Shown: positions 1-10,995, counted from the first letter of the stretch. The stretch: 64,000 bases of DNA from Actinobacillus equuli (GCF_900636745.1 NZ_LR134310.1:62001-126000); one strand, 5' to 3'. The notes: generated by a model from the letters alone, not told the origin. Numbers and translations: made by a program.

Positions 1-1935
1 CTGCTTTGGCGTATTACGTAAAAAGTAACTATCAGGACAAGGCGCCCAAAAGTCTTGCAAGCGTGTTCGTTCTAGAGGTGATAAGGCAAACTTCATTAGC
101 TCTAACGCATCCAAACGATTTTGCTGGCTAACACGTTGATAATCCAGGCGTTTTTCCAGTTCCTCGATAGTAAATTGATAAAGCTGGGTAAATAATGAGC
201 GCTTCCAATCATTCCATAAACTTTCATTAGTTGCGCAAATATCCGAAATAGTTAGGCACATCAAATCAGTTAAAGCGGTCGAATTCCCCACTATTTTTGC
301 AAAACTTTTTACCACGGCAGGATCATGAATATCACGACGTTGTGCGGTTAATGACATGGTTAAATGTTCTCTCACCAGCCATGTGATTTGCTGCGCTTCC
401 GCTTCGGAAAAACCGTGTAATACGGCAAACTGATAAGCATCGACCGCTCCGACTTGAGCGTGGTCACCTTCTCGGCCTTTCGCAATATCGTGGAATAACG
501 CTGCAAGATATAAAATAGGCTTATGCGTACAAGCTCGAAAATATTCATAGCACAAAGGATGTAACTCTTCAGCTTCATTGGTCAAAAAATTTTCCAAGTT
601 CTGCATAACACGAATCGTATGCTCATCGACCGTATAAATATGGAACAAATCAAATTGCATCAGCCCATTAATGCTATCCCACTGTGGTAAATAGGCAGAT
701 AACACGCCCAATTGATGCATCGGTATAATTGCACGTTCCACCACCTTTGGCTGAGAAAATAGCGAGATAAAACGAGCCCTAGCCTCTGCATTCAGAGACA
801 AAGGCTGCGGCTGTTTTTTTAGTGATAAACGTAAATTACGTAGCGTAATTGCATTTGCTTTCGCTTCGGGATACTGAGTTAAATAGAAAAAAAGATCTAA
901 AATTGACACCGGATCTTGCATAAAACAACGGCGATGACGACAAACAATCTCTGTTCCTTGTAAATAGTAGTTCTGATCAAGCGGTCGTTTTTCGGCAACA
1001 TTTTGCTGACCGAGAATAATTTGCTCAAAGTTATCCAGTAGCAATTGACTCAGTTGCGAAATGGATTGAGTGGCTTGGAAAAACGCTTTCATCATCGCTT
1101 CAACCGGCTGATTTCCCTCGCCTTGATAGCCCAACTGCTCGCTTAGCTGCAATTGGCGATCAAAACGCAGGCGGTTATCATAACGCTTAAGCTGCAAGTG
1201 CAATGCAAAACGCATCCGGAAAAGTACCGCTTGCGCTTCATTCAGTTCACTAAATTCCTCAGGGAAAAGAATTCCTTTATTCAATAAACTTTCAAACGCA
1301 TAAGTACCAAAGTGTCTTAATGAGATCCAAGCAATCAAATGTAGATCTCGCAACCCGCCCGGGCTGTGTTTTAAATCCGGCTCAAGGTTATAACTGGTAT
1401 TATGGTAACGCGCATAGCGCTCATTTCGCTCTTGCATTTTAGCGCTAAAGAAGCGATCAATCGGCCAGAAATCTTCCGCATATAAGCTTTCGAATAGTGC
1501 CTGCCACAGTGCTTTATTACCGATTAAATAACGCCCTTCATACATATTGGTCGCCACCGATAATTCGCTTTTACCAATCTCAATACATTCTTCGAGCGTA
1601 CGAATACTTGCACCGACTTGTAATTTACTGTCCCATAGCAAATTAAATAAGTCATTCAACCTTGAATGCGTTTCATCATCTAATGTTTGTGCTGTAATTA
1701 CTAAAATATCTACATCGGACAACGGAAACATTTCTTGTCTACCATAGCCTCCGACAGCGATAAGCGTTAAATCTTGGCGTGCTGCAAAGCCGAATTGTTG
1801 CCATAAGTTCAGTAATAGCTGATCATAAAAATCGCTACGTTGGCGTAACAACGTAACGACTTCTGTGGTGGCAAAATCATTTTTTTGTTGTAAATTAAAT
1901 TCGGCAAGTTGGGTTTTCAAGGTCGTATTTGTCAT
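1..1935 (-). CDS. glnD: [Protein-PII] uridylyltransferase / uridylyl-removing enzyme GlnD (partial, C-terminus outside window)
   Basis: GlnD is the nitrogen sensor that uridylylates PII protein when glutamine is low and removes UMP when it is high. The reading frame is open for all 645 codons from the ATG at 1935 to the window edge; family members are about 860 residues, so roughly the last quarter (end of the HD domain region and the ACT domains) is missing. The nucleotidyltransferase signature VGGYGRQEMFPLSDVDIL lies near residue 60, with the two metal-binding Asp in the SDVD part. The HD-domain motif LFHDIAKGREGDH is encoded near 460-505. The final visible residues read SYFLRNTPKQ, which matches the family. 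The frame has no stop in the window, so it is not a broken gene. A hairpin at 2020-2062 separates it from the upstream tyrP gene. Confidence 0.95.
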   Translation of the reverse strand, partial: MTNTTLKTQLAEFNLQQKNDFATTEVVTLLRQRSDFYDQLLLNLWQQFGFAARQDLTLIAVGGYGRQEMFPLSDVDILVITAQTLDDETHSRLNDLFNLLWDSKLQVGASIRTLEECIEIGKSELSVATNMYEGRYLIGNKALWQALFESLYAEDFWPIDRFFSAKMQERNERYARYHNTSYNLEPDLKHSPGGLRDLHLIAWISLRHFGTYAFESLLNKGILFPEEFSELNEAQAVLFRMRFALHLQLKRYDNRLRFDRQLQLSEQLGYQGEGNQPVEAMMKAFFQATQSISQLSQLLLDNFEQIILGQQNVAEKRPLDQNYYLQGTEIVCRHRRCFMQDPVSILDLFFYLTQYPEAKANAITLRNLRLSLKKQPQPLSLNAEARARFISLFSQPKVVERAIIPMHQLGVLSAYLPQWDSINGLMQFDLFHIYTVDEHTIRVMQNLENFLTNEAEELHPLCYEYFRACTHKPILYLAALFHDIAKGREGDHAQVGAVDAYQFAVLHGFSEAEAQQITWLVREHLTMSLTAQRRDIHDPAVVKSFAKIVGNSTALTDLMCLTISDICATNESLWNDWKRSLFTQLYQFTIEELEKRLDYQRVSQQNRLDALELMKFALSPLERTRLQDFWAPCPDSYFLRNTPKQ

Positions 1936-2019
1936 CTTTTTATCTCTAAAATGCACTTATGCTTTACTAGCATTTTTATCGCGAACAAAATAACATTGGG
2001 AAGATTAAAGATAAATAAA

Positions 2020-2062
2020 AAGCGATTAGAATCTGCAAACTTTTTGCAATTTCTAACCGCTT
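2020..2062 (-). terminator. Uptake-signal-like inverted repeat, terminator after tyrP
   Basis: Arms AAGCGATTAGAA and TTCTAACCGCTT pair with one mismatch around an AT-rich loop. On the minus strand the stem is followed by a T-rich run (TTTTTATTT), as expected for an intrinsic terminator of the tyrP gene ending at 2074. The right arm carries a full ACCGCTTGT uptake-signal core; the left arm is degenerate. Confidence 0.7.
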
Positions 2063-2073
2063 GTTTTTTCTAG

Positions 2074-3291
2074 TTAGCCAGCAACTTGTGGTAAATAACC
2101 TAGCTGAATAAAGAACGGAATAATCATAATAATGACACCGGCAATTAATGCAATCACGAGTGCCGTATTACCACCAATTACTCGATAAGCTAAATTTGGA
2201 TGTTGTTGACGAGCTTTCCAAGCTAAGCCGATTGGTAATAACATTCCGTAGAATGCAAATAACAAGCCTGCATAACCTAGCGCAGCAATAAATCCGTTTG
2301 GATAGAACAGTGCAAACAATACCGGTGGAATAAAGGTTGCTAATGTCAACCATAAACGATTTGCCGGTAAATTCACACGTTTTAATAAATCACCAACACA
2401 CTCGAAAATACCCATTGCCACGCCTAAGAACGAGGTAATCAATGCAAGTGCTGAGAATAAACGCACCATTTCACCTAAAATTGTACTGCCGGTAATTTGG
2501 CTGGTTGCTTTAACTAAACCGTTTAGTGTTGGATCTTGTTTTAAGATCTCAACGAATTCCGCTTGGGTTAATACACCGTGCGTTGCAAGTTGCCATAATA
2601 AATACGCTACTAACGGAATTGCAGTACCGATATAAATCGCAATACGGATTTTGCGAATATCTGCATCTAAATAGGTATTGATACTCGCCATAATCACGTG
2701 GAAACCGAACGAAGTAAAGAAAATCGGAATCGCTGATACTACAAATAAATTATCAAGCGGAACTGCGGTTAAATTCTCCAATTTTGCTTTTGGTAGCATC
2801 ATTAGTAATACAAAGACAAACGCAACGATTTTCCCGATAAATAATAAGCGAGTTAAACCATCCACGCCTTTAATACCAATTACCACGAACGAACCAAGCA
2901 ACACAGTAAAGAGTAAAATACCGACTTGAGTTGTGGTTTGCGCATCACCTATTTGAGGTAATAAACCAGAAAGTAACGAACCACCGCCGGTAATATAAGC
3001 GGCTAATAGTGCATATAACAGAATAAGTAAACTTGACGTGGTCAACACTCTGCCCGTAATGCCAAAATATTGTTCCGCCAAACTTGCTACACCAATATCT
3101 TGCTTCGGTGCGGTTTGATAAACTTCCATAAACAATAAGCCGGTATAAGCCAATAAAGCCCATAAGCAAACCAGCAAGACTACGGTTGCGCCGAATCCCA
3201 TTCCCGCCGAAGTGAGCGGCATCGCTAACATTCCCGCGCCAATCGTTGTGCCGGCAATCATCAAGGCACTGCCTAAAATTTTATTTTTCAT
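2074..3291 (-). CDS. tyrP: Aromatic amino acid (tyrosine-type) permease TyrP, second tandem copy
   Basis: Inner-membrane permease of the hydroxy/aromatic amino acid permease family (TyrP, Mtr, TnaB). It imports tyrosine or another aromatic amino acid by proton symport. The 405 residues match the usual family length. The N-terminus LGSALMIAGTTIGAGMLAMP contains the glycine-rich GTTIGAGMLA motif of the first helix, and about eleven hydrophobic segments follow. It is a clear paralogue of the next gene upstream (3389-4603), with alignable sequence along its whole length, so the pair is a tandem duplication. The 97-base gap upstream holds an uptake-signal hairpin and no TyrR-type palindrome, so this copy may depend on readthrough or a weaker promoter. 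Substrate difference between the copies cannot be judged from sequence. Confidence 0.9.
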   Translation of the reverse strand: MKNKILGSALMIAGTTIGAGMLAMPLTSAGMGFGATVVLLVCLWALLAYTGLLFMEVYQTAPKQDIGVASLAEQYFGITGRVLTTSSLLILLYALLAAYITGGGSLLSGLLPQIGDAQTTTQVGILLFTVLLGSFVVIGIKGVDGLTRLLFIGKIVAFVFVLLMMLPKAKLENLTAVPLDNLFVVSAIPIFFTSFGFHVIMASINTYLDADIRKIRIAIYIGTAIPLVAYLLWQLATHGVLTQAEFVEILKQDPTLNGLVKATSQITGSTILGEMVRLFSALALITSFLGVAMGIFECVGDLLKRVNLPANRLWLTLATFIPPVLFALFYPNGFIAALGYAGLLFAFYGMLLPIGLAWKARQQHPNLAYRVIGGNTALVIALIAGVIIMIIPFFIQLGYLPQVAG

Positions 3292-3333
3292 TTATATAAT
3301 AACCAATAAGATTGTATTTACAGTTAACTTAAA

Positions 3334-3379
3334 ACAAGCGGTCAAAATTTGTAATTTTTTAGCCAAATTCGACCGTTTT
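3334..3379 (-). terminator. Uptake-signal pair forming a hairpin between the two tyrP genes
   Basis: ACAAGCGGTCAAAATTTG on the left pairs with CAAATTCGACCGTTTT on the right. The dyad lies 10 bases past the stop of the upstream tyrP copy and can terminate its transcript. Orientation and spacing match the other paired uptake signals of this window. Confidence 0.65.
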
Positions 3380-3388
3380 CTTTCATCA

Positions 3389-4603
3389 TTATCCAATTAC
3401 TCTCGGTAAATAACCGGCTTCAATAATAAATGGCACGTTAATGATAAATATTGCTAATAATAATGCAATCAATAATGCCACATTGCCGCCAAATACTTTG
3501 TATTTTGCTTCTGGGTACAATTTACGGAACTTCCACACCATCGCAATCGGTAAAACTAACGCATAGAAAGCAAACATTTGTCCTGCGTAACCTAGTGCAG
3601 CAATAAAACCTTCCGGATAGAAAAAGGCAAATAACATTGGCGGAATAAAGGTTAATGCGCCAAGAGAAAGACGAGGTGTATTAATATGGATACGTTTAAA
3701 TAAATCTTCTAAGCATTCAAACAAACCTAACGCTACACCTAAAAATGAAGTAATTAAGGCTAATGCTGAGAATAATTTCACTGCGCCGCCAATTAATGAG
3801 CTACCGGTAATCTGCTGAATCGCTTCCGCTAAGCCGTTTAAAGTCGGATCTTTCTCAATTAACTGTAAAAATGCGGTTTGATTTAATAAACCGTGTGTCG
3901 CAAGTTGCCATAATACGTAAGCCACTAACGGAATCGCCGTACCGACTAAAATTGAAATACGTAACGCTTTTACATTACCATCTAAATATTTATTTAAGCT
4001 AGGAATTGAACCGTGGAAACCGAAAGCCGTAAAGAAAACCGGGGTTGCAGAAATTAATAACGCATTATCAATCGGCATTTCAAGTAAATTACTTACTGAA
4101 ATATTCGGTAATAACAATGCTAATACTAATAAAAACGCACCGATTTTAGTTAAGAATAGGATACGATTGATAATATCAACACTCGTCGTACCAATTACCA
4201 CAAAAGCACCAAAGACGAGAGTAAAAATAACGCCGGCAATTCTTTTGGTGGTTTCTGCATCATTAATAGTCGGCATAATACTTGCCAATAATGAACTACC
4301 GCCGGAAACATAAGCGGAAAGAATCGCATATAAAAAAATCACTAATACGGCAGTGGAAACAATACGTCCGAAATTACCGTAGTATTTTTCGGCTAAAGTC
4401 CCGATACCGGCATCACTTTCTACATTTTGATAAAGTTCAACGAACAATAACGCACTAAAACAAAGTAATAACCAAAGTGCAATAAGCAATGCTAACGTCC
4501 AACCGAAACCAATTCCCGCTGAAGTAAGAGGCATTGCCAGCATTCCTGCACCAATTGTCGTCCCCGCAACAATTAATGTGCTTCCAAGAGTTTTGTTTTG
4601 CAT
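3389..4603 (-). CDS. tyrP: Aromatic amino acid (tyrosine-type) permease TyrP, first tandem copy
   Basis: Same family and role as its neighbour at 2074-3291: an 11-helix inner-membrane proton symporter for tyrosine or another aromatic amino acid. The 404 residues start LGSTLIVAGTTIGAGMLAMP, almost identical to the paralogue at this signature, and both share the segment around VAYVLWQLATHG. The ATG at 4603 is the first start after a plausible promoter at 4636-4663. Upstream at 4678-4695 lies a perfect TyrR box, so expression of this copy is probably controlled by TyrR with aromatic amino acids as co-effectors. The downstream hairpin at 3334-3379 may limit readthrough into the second copy. Confidence 0.92.
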   Translation of the reverse strand: MQNKTLGSTLIVAGTTIGAGMLAMPLTSAGIGFGWTLALLIALWLLLCFSALLFVELYQNVESDAGIGTLAEKYYGNFGRIVSTAVLVIFLYAILSAYVSGGSSLLASIMPTINDAETTKRIAGVIFTLVFGAFVVIGTTSVDIINRILFLTKIGAFLLVLALLLPNISVSNLLEMPIDNALLISATPVFFTAFGFHGSIPSLNKYLDGNVKALRISILVGTAIPLVAYVLWQLATHGLLNQTAFLQLIEKDPTLNGLAEAIQQITGSSLIGGAVKLFSALALITSFLGVALGLFECLEDLFKRIHINTPRLSLGALTFIPPMLFAFFYPEGFIAALGYAGQMFAFYALVLPIAMVWKFRKLYPEAKYKVFGGNVALLIALLLAIFIINVPFIIEAGYLPRVIG

Positions 4604-4635
4604 ATTTAACCTCTAAAATTGTTATTAGGTGGGCT

Positions 4636-4663
4636 ATTCTACAAGAACAAAAAACAAATGTAA
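4636..4663 (-). promoter_or_regulatory. Predicted tyrP promoter
   Basis: On the minus strand TTACAT (4658-4663) and TAGAAT (4636-4641) are separated by 16 bases, a fair sigma-70 match about 30 bases before the tyrP start codon. Prediction by eye only. Confidence 0.5.
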
Positions 4664-4677
4664 CGAAAAAATTTCAC

Positions 4678-4695
4678 TGTAAATATAATTTTACA
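4678..4695. promoter_or_regulatory. TyrR box upstream of tyrP
   Basis: The sequence is TGTAAA-TATAAT-TTTACA, an exact match to the TyrR strong-box consensus TGTAAA-N6-TTTACA. It is centred about 57 bases upstream of the predicted start of tyrP transcription, a position suited to activation. TyrR is the regulator of tyrP in Escherichia coli; assignment here is inference from the exact match and the gene downstream. Confidence 0.75.
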
Positions 4696-4790
4696 CCCAT
4701 TAAAATCAATGAGTTAGCTGCATTTTATAGTTTGCAAGTTTCCAGATAAATTCAACCGCTTGTAAAATCAACAAATCATGATAATAAAAA

Positions 4791-4817
4791 AGCCGAGAAA
4801 CATTTGCTTCTCGGCTT
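4791..4817 (-). terminator. Intrinsic terminator of ftsH
   Basis: Stem AGCCGAGAA / TTCTCGGCT with a short loop, followed on the minus strand by TTTTTTATT. It lies about 20 bases past the ftsH stop codon. Confidence 0.85.
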
Positions 4818-4835
4818 GTTATTGATAGCTAATAA

Positions 4836-6770
4836 TTAAGCGTCTGCTTGTTTATCTGCAACTTCCGCATCCGCATTCGGCGTATCTGTCGGTTGCTGCT
4901 CTACGTCCGGCTTTTCTGCGGTACTAGAATCATTTGACGAACTATTATCGTTCTTATCATTCCAACCTGCCGGCTCGCCAACCGGACGGCGATTCATTAA
5001 ATCATCAATTTGTTTGCGATCTAACGTTTCATATTTTAACAATGCGTCTTTCATCGCATGTAAAATATCCATATTGTCTTCTAACGTTTTCTTCGCGCGC
5101 TCGTAGTTACGATCAATGATTTTACGCATCTCTTGGTCAATCAATTTTTGCGACTCTTCCGATACGCCTTTGATTGCCCCCATACCGTCTTCATTTTGAT
5201 AGAACAACGGACCTAACTCTTTAGAGAAGCCCCATTGGGTTACCATTGCACGAGCAATTTGCGTTGCACGGTGAATATCCGAAGACGCACCAGTGGTAAT
5301 TTTATCTTCACCAAAAATAAGTCCTTCGGCAATTCGTCCTGCAAATAAGGTTGAAAGCTGGCTTTCCAATTTGGTAAAGGTTTCACTTACACGGTCACCT
5401 TCCGGTAAGAACTGCGCAAAACCAAGCGCTTGACCACGAGGCACAATGGTTACTTTATTGAGCGGATCGTGCTCAGGCATTAAATAACCGACAATAACGT
5501 GACCGGCTTCGTGATAAGCGGTATTCATCAATTCTTTTTCGGTCATCGTATTTGAACGACGCTCCGGTCCCATATTAATTTTATCGCGTGCTTTTTCAAA
5601 GTCGTCCATAGTTACGACACGTTGGTTTTTACGTGCGGCAAATAATGCGGCTTCATTAACTAAGTTTGCTAATTGGGCACCTGAATAACCCGGTGTACCA
5701 CGTGCGACCACCATTGGATCAACATCCGGTGCAAGCGGCACTTTTTTCATATGCACTTTCAAAATTTGCTCACGACCTTTCACATTCGGTAAATCTACCG
5801 TTACTTGACGGTCAAAACGTCCCGGACGAGTTAACGCATCATCAAGTACATCCGCACGGTTAGTCGCTGCGATAATAATCACACCTTCTGAGCCTTCAAA
5901 ACCGTCCATCTCAACTAACATCTGGTTAAGGGTTTGTTCACGCTCATCATGGCCACCGCTAAAACCGGCACCACCACGTTTACGACCAACAGCATCAATT
6001 TCATCGATAAAAATGATACAAGGTGCATTTTTCTTCGCTTGTTCAAAAAGATCACGCACACGAGAGGCACCGACACCGACAAACATTTCTACGAAGTCAG
6101 AACCCGCCATAGTAAAGAACGGTACACCCGCTTCACCGGCAATTGCTTTCGCCAATAATGTTTTACCCGTACCCGGAGGACCAACCATTAAGATACCTTT
6201 TGGAATACGTCCACCTAGTTTTTGGAATTTACTCGGATCTTTTAAGAAGTCCACCACTTCACCGACTTCTTCTTTAGCTTCATCACAGCCTGCAACATCG
6301 GTAAAACGTGTTTTAACTTGCTCGGCAGTCAGCATTTTTGCTTTACTTTTACCAAAGCTCATTGCACCACGACCGCCACCGCCTTGCATTTGGCGCATAT
6401 AAAACACCCAAAAGCCAATCAGCATTAACATCGGGAACCACGAAATAAAAATCTGAGATAACAAACCGCGACGTTCTTCCGGCTGACCGGTAACCGTTGC
6501 ATTTGTTTTTGCCAGATCCGCCAATAAGTATTCATCATACATCGGCATCACGGTTTGATATTGCGTACCATCATTTTTAGTAACAGAGATAGTTTCATCG
6601 TTACGTTTGAAATCCACTTCTTTCAGATTATTCGATTTGATATCGTTTAAGAATGTTGAATAAGCAACCGTATTATTGTTACCAAAGTTTGAGTTAAAGC
6701 CCTCAAAGGCAGTCATTAAAACAACTGCAACCACTACCCAAAGGACAATATTTTTAACCATATCGCTCAA
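4836..6770 (-). CDS. ftsH: ATP-dependent zinc metalloprotease FtsH
   Basis: Membrane-anchored AAA+ protease that degrades LpxC, unassembled membrane proteins and short-lived regulators. Two membrane segments lie near residues 5-25 and 105-128, flanking a periplasmic domain. The AAA module has Walker A GPPGTGKT (about 200), Walker B IIFIDEID and the second region of homology ending RPGRFDRQ. The zinc site is HEAGH (about 420). The acidic, low-complexity tail is typical. Length 644 fits the family. The start is unusual: the track of good Shine-Dalgarno bases (AGGAAA) is 8 bases before a TTG at 6770, while the ATG at 6761 (MVKNIVLW) is 16-17 bases away; either may be used. It follows rlmE, the usual order, with a hairpin between the genes. 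Confidence 0.97.
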   Translation of the reverse strand: MSDMVKNIVLWVVVAVVLMTAFEGFNSNFGNNNTVAYSTFLNDIKSNNLKEVDFKRNDETISVTKNDGTQYQTVMPMYDEYLLADLAKTNATVTGQPEERRGLLSQIFISWFPMLMLIGFWVFYMRQMQGGGGRGAMSFGKSKAKMLTAEQVKTRFTDVAGCDEAKEEVGEVVDFLKDPSKFQKLGGRIPKGILMVGPPGTGKTLLAKAIAGEAGVPFFTMAGSDFVEMFVGVGASRVRDLFEQAKKNAPCIIFIDEIDAVGRKRGGAGFSGGHDEREQTLNQMLVEMDGFEGSEGVIIIAATNRADVLDDALTRPGRFDRQVTVDLPNVKGREQILKVHMKKVPLAPDVDPMVVARGTPGYSGAQLANLVNEAALFAARKNQRVVTMDDFEKARDKINMGPERRSNTMTEKELMNTAYHEAGHVIVGYLMPEHDPLNKVTIVPRGQALGFAQFLPEGDRVSETFTKLESQLSTLFAGRIAEGLIFGEDKITTGASSDIHRATQIARAMVTQWGFSKELGPLFYQNEDGMGAIKGVSEESQKLIDQEMRKIIDRNYERAKKTLEDNMDILHAMKDALLKYETLDRKQIDDLMNRRPVGEPAGWNDKNDNSSSNDSSTAEKPDVEQQPTDTPNADAEVADKQADA

Positions 6771-6818
6771 GGTTAATTTCCTCTTTTAGAATAAAAAAAC
6801 TTGTTATGTCGCTTGATA

Positions 6819-6863
6819 ACAAGTGGTCGAATTTTGCAAATTTTTTGCAATTTTTAACCGCTT
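6819..6863 (-). terminator. Uptake-signal-like hairpin between rlmE and ftsH
   Basis: A variant signal ACAAGTGGTC at the left pairs with an AACCGCTT arm at the right, with AAATTTTTTGCAA-type loop sequence between. It lies immediately after the rlmE stop and could attenuate readthrough from rlmE to ftsH. Confidence 0.5.
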
Positions 6864-6864
6864 A

Positions 6865-7491
6865 TTAGCCTTTATAACCCGTTGCAACAATATAAACTTC
6901 TCTTGAACGATCTCGAGAAGCTTCAGGTTTACGCACTTTCACAGTGCTAAACATTGCACGAATATCTCTCAAATAATCATCAAAGCCTTCGCCTTGGAAC
7001 ACTTTAACGACAAAGCTACCTTTAGGTGCAAGTACCTGACGGCACATATCTAAAGCCAGTTCTACTAAATACATTGCTCGCGGAATATCGACTGACGGCA
7101 TACCACTGAAATTCGGAGCCATATCTGACATTACCACATCCACCATATCATCACCGACACGCTCTAACAGCGCATTCAGTACCGATTCTTCTCGGAAATC
7201 GCCTTGTAAAAAGTCCACGCCGACAATCGGATTCATATCCAAAATATCGCAAGCAATAATACGACCTTTACTGCCGATTTGTGTTACCGCATATTGTGAC
7301 CAACCGCCCGGTGCCGCACCTAAATCCACCACGGTCATCCCCGGTTTGAATAAGCGATCGGTTTGTTGAATTTCATCTAGTTTAAAATAAGCGCGTGAGC
7401 GTAATTTTTGTTTATGTGCTTTTTGTACGAACTGATCTTTAAAGTGTTCTGCCAGCCAACGCGATGAACTCGCACTTCTTTTTCTGCCCAT
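6865..7491 (-). CDS. rlmE: 23S rRNA 2'-O-methyltransferase RlmE (FtsJ/RrmJ)
   Basis: Methylates the 2'-hydroxyl of U2552 in the A-loop of 23S rRNA, a late step in 50S subunit assembly. The 208 residues match the family length. The basic N-terminal helix is followed by the S-adenosylmethionine site [15 protein letters not shown]. The K-D-K-E catalytic tetrad is present: Lys in RAYFKLDEI (residue 37), Asp in [11 protein letters not shown], Lys in [11 protein letters not shown] and Glu in [10 protein letters not shown]. It sits directly before ftsH, as in most gamma-proteobacteria, and is divergent from guaB. Confidence 0.95.
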   Translation of the reverse strand: MGRKRSASSSRWLAEHFKDQFVQKAHKQKLRSRAYFKLDEIQQTDRLFKPGMTVVDLGAAPGGWSQYAVTQIGSKGRIIACDILDMNPIVGVDFLQGDFREESVLNALLERVGDDMVDVVMSDMAPNFSGMPSVDIPRAMYLVELALDMCRQVLAPKGSFVVKVFQGEGFDDYLRDIRAMFSTVKVRKPEASRDRSREVYIVATGYKG

Positions 7492-7597
7492 TAAAATAAA
7501 TCTCTTTCCTGCCTTTTAAAAAATCTAGTTTACCATAATAAGGGCAATTTGGCGCTATTCAAGAGCGAAAAGAGAAGTAAAGTTAAAATTTTGTAAT

Positions 7598-7641
7598 AAG
7601 CGGTCGATTTTTGTCATTTTTTACAAAAAACAATCAACCGC
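7598..7641. repeat. Uptake-signal-like inverted repeat in the rlmE/guaB divergent promoter region
   Basis: TAAGCGGTCGATTTTTGT pairs imperfectly with ACAAAAAACAATCAACCGC. Neither flanking gene ends here, so a terminator role is unlikely. The right arm abuts the PurR-like box at 7638. Confidence 0.55.
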
Positions 7642-7653
7642 AACCGTTTGCGC
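7638..7653. promoter_or_regulatory. PurR-like operator upstream of guaB
   Basis: CCGCAACCGTTTGCGC matches 13 of 16 positions of the PurR consensus ACGCAAACGTTTGCGT, including the central CG and the whole right half-site. It lies 10 bases upstream of the guaB -35 element. guaBA is a known PurR target in enteric bacteria; the same control here is inferred. Confidence 0.6.
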
Positions 7654-7663
7654 AAAATTCAAT

Positions 7664-7692
7664 TTTACAACTTTGTAAAACACCTGTATAAT
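7664..7692 (+). promoter_or_regulatory. Predicted guaB promoter
   Basis: TTTACA (7664-7669) and TATAAT (7687-7692) are separated by exactly 17 bases, a near-consensus sigma-70 promoter about 58 bases before the guaB ATG. Confidence 0.75.
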
Positions 7693-7705
7693 TCGCCCGC
7701 AATAA

Positions 7706-9217
<1,512 letters not shown>

Positions 9218-9236
9218 TTCTTAGGCTATCTTGTGT

Positions 9237-9296
9237 GGTATCATCAGCTCCGCTGTGGAGCTTGATATTACAAATAAACAAGAGCTACAAAGTAGC
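9237..9296 (+). other. Two stem-loops between guaB and guaA
   Basis: The first is a long imperfect stem whose core is AGCTCC-GCTGT-GGAGCT (about 9248-9264), extended by complementary TATCATC/TTGATATTA flanks. The second is GAGCTAC-AAA-GTAGCTC at about 9282-9298. Neither has a T-run. Together with the terminator at 9309 they make a three-hairpin leader before guaA. Confidence 0.5.
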
Positions 9297-9308
9297 TCAG
9301 CTATGCGT

Positions 9309-9337
9309 AACCTAGGGCAAATTGCCCTAGGTTTTTA
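9309..9337 (+). terminator. Intrinsic terminator just before guaA
   Basis: AACCTAGGGCAA and TTGCCCTAGGTT are perfect complements, followed by TTTTTAT. The hairpin ends only 17 bases before the guaA ATG, so guaA transcripts must either read through it or start inside it. Confidence 0.85.
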
Positions 9338-9354
9338 TAAAAAAGAGAACTTAA

Positions 9355-10926
9355 ATGAACAACATTCACAATCATAAAATTTTAATTTTGGACTTCGGTT
9401 CACAATATACGCAATTAATCGCACGTCGTGTGCGTGAGATTGGGGTTTACTGCGAGCTTTGGGCGTGGGACGTTACCGAAGAACAAATCCGTGAATTTAA
9501 CCCGACCGGGATTATTCTTTCAGGTGGTCCTGAAAGTACCACCGAAGAAAACAGCCCTCGTGCACCGGAATATGTATTCAATGCAGGCGTACCGGTATTA
9601 GGTATTTGCTACGGTATGCAAACCATGGCGATGCAATTAGGCGGTTTAACTGAAACTTCTGATCATCGTGAATTCGGCTATGCTTCCGTTGATTTACAAG
9701 CAACTGATGCGTTATTTGCAAAATTAAACGATAATTTGACCGCTTCTGAGCCGAAATTAGACGTTTGGATGAGCCACGGTGATAAAGTAACTCGTTTACC
9801 ACAAGGTTTCCAAATCATTGGTGTCACACCAACTTGCCCGATTGCAGCAATGTCGGACGAAAGCCGCCGTTTCTACGGTGTACAATTCCACCCGGAAGTA
9901 ACTCACACGAAAAGCGGTTTAGAGCTATTAACTAACTTCGTAGTAGGCATTTGTGGTTGCGAATGTAAATGGACAGCAGAAAACATTATCGAAGACGCTG
10001 TCGCTCGTATTAAAGAGCAAGTAGGCGATGACGAAGTGATTTTAGGCTTATCAGGCGGTGTGGATTCATCAGTAACCGCACTTCTTCTACATCGTGCAAT
10101 CGGCAAAAACTTACACTGCGTATTCGTAGATAATGGTTTACTTCGTTTAAACGAAGGCGATCAAGTGATGGAAATGTTCGGCGATAAATTCGGTCTAAAC
10201 ATCATTCGTGTAAATGCCGAAGATCGTTTCTTAGATGCATTAAAAGGCATTGATGAACCGGAAGCAAAACGTAAAACCATTGGTAAAGTATTTGTCGATG
10301 TATTCGATGATGAATCAAAAAAACTGACATCAGTAAAATGGTTAGCACAAGGCACAATCTATCCTGACGTTATCGAATCGGCAGCAAGCAAAACCGGTAA
10401 AGCACATGTGATTAAATCTCACCACAACGTAGGCGGCTTACCGGATTATATGAAACTCGGTTTAGTTGAGCCGTTACGTGAATTATTTAAAGATGAAGTA
10501 CGTAAAATCGGTTTAGCACTTGGTTTACCGGCAGAAATGCTAAATCGCCACCCATTCCCAGGTCCTGGCTTAGGCGTGCGAGTATTAGGTGAAATCAAGA
10601 AAGAATACTGTGATTTACTCCGTAAAGCAGATGCAATCTTTATCGAAGAGCTATACAAAGCGGATTGGTATTACAAAGTAAGCCAAGCGTTCACTGTATT
10701 CCTTCCGGTGAAATCGGTGGGTGTAATGGGTGACGGTCGTAAATACGACTGGGTTGTTTCACTCCGTGCAGTAGAAACTATCGACTTTATGACCGCACAT
10801 TGGGCGCATTTACCATACGATTTACTCGGTAAAATCTCAAACCGCATTATCAATGAAGTAAACGGCATTTCCCGCGTGGTATATGACGTTTCAGGCAAAC
10901 CGCCAGCGACGATTGAGTGGGAATAA
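9355..10926 (+). CDS. guaA: GMP synthase (glutamine-hydrolysing)
   Basis: Amidates XMP to GMP using glutamine and ATP. The 523 residues carry an N-terminal class I glutamine amidotransferase domain with nucleophile Cys85 in GICYGM and the His-Glu pair in QFHPEV. The ATP pyrophosphatase domain follows, with P-loop LSGGVDSSV near residue 230, and the C-terminal dimerisation domain ends PPATIEWE, the conserved family terminus. It is downstream of guaB in the usual order, but a strong terminator and two other stem-loops separate them. The 3' end of guaA is a known chromosomal integration site for genomic islands; the next gene, a lysozyme-like protein, is noted separately. Confidence 0.98.
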   Translation: MNNIHNHKILILDFGSQYTQLIARRVREIGVYCELWAWDVTEEQIREFNPTGIILSGGPESTTEENSPRAPEYVFNAGVPVLGICYGMQTMAMQLGGLTETSDHREFGYASVDLQATDALFAKLNDNLTASEPKLDVWMSHGDKVTRLPQGFQIIGVTPTCPIAAMSDESRRFYGVQFHPEVTHTKSGLELLTNFVVGICGCECKWTAENIIEDAVARIKEQVGDDEVILGLSGGVDSSVTALLLHRAIGKNLHCVFVDNGLLRLNEGDQVMEMFGDKFGLNIIRVNAEDRFLDALKGIDEPEAKRKTIGKVFVDVFDDESKKLTSVKWLAQGTIYPDVIESAASKTGKAHVIKSHHNVGGLPDYMKLGLVEPLRELFKDEVRKIGLALGLPAEMLNRHPFPGPGLGVRVLGEIKKEYCDLLRKADAIFIEELYKADWYYKVSQAFTVFLPVKSVGVMGDGRKYDWVVSLRAVETIDFMTAHWAHLPYDLLGKISNRIINEVNGISRVVYDVSGKPPATIEWE

Positions 10927-10972
10927 AAAACCTGCTTTTCAGTTGATTCTAATTCATTTCAAAAATAGCTCA

Positions 10973-10995
10973 AAGCCCTGTAATTACAGGGCTTT
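10973..10995 (+). terminator. Intrinsic terminator of guaA
   Basis: AAGCCCTGTAA pairs with TTACAGGGCTT, followed by TTCTATTTC, about 50 bases past the guaA stop. Confidence 0.85.

Noticed and set aside
1547..1747. Plus-strand open frame of 66 residues
   Set aside because: It lies wholly antisense to glnD, which is open and recognisable across the region; no ribosome site or homology.
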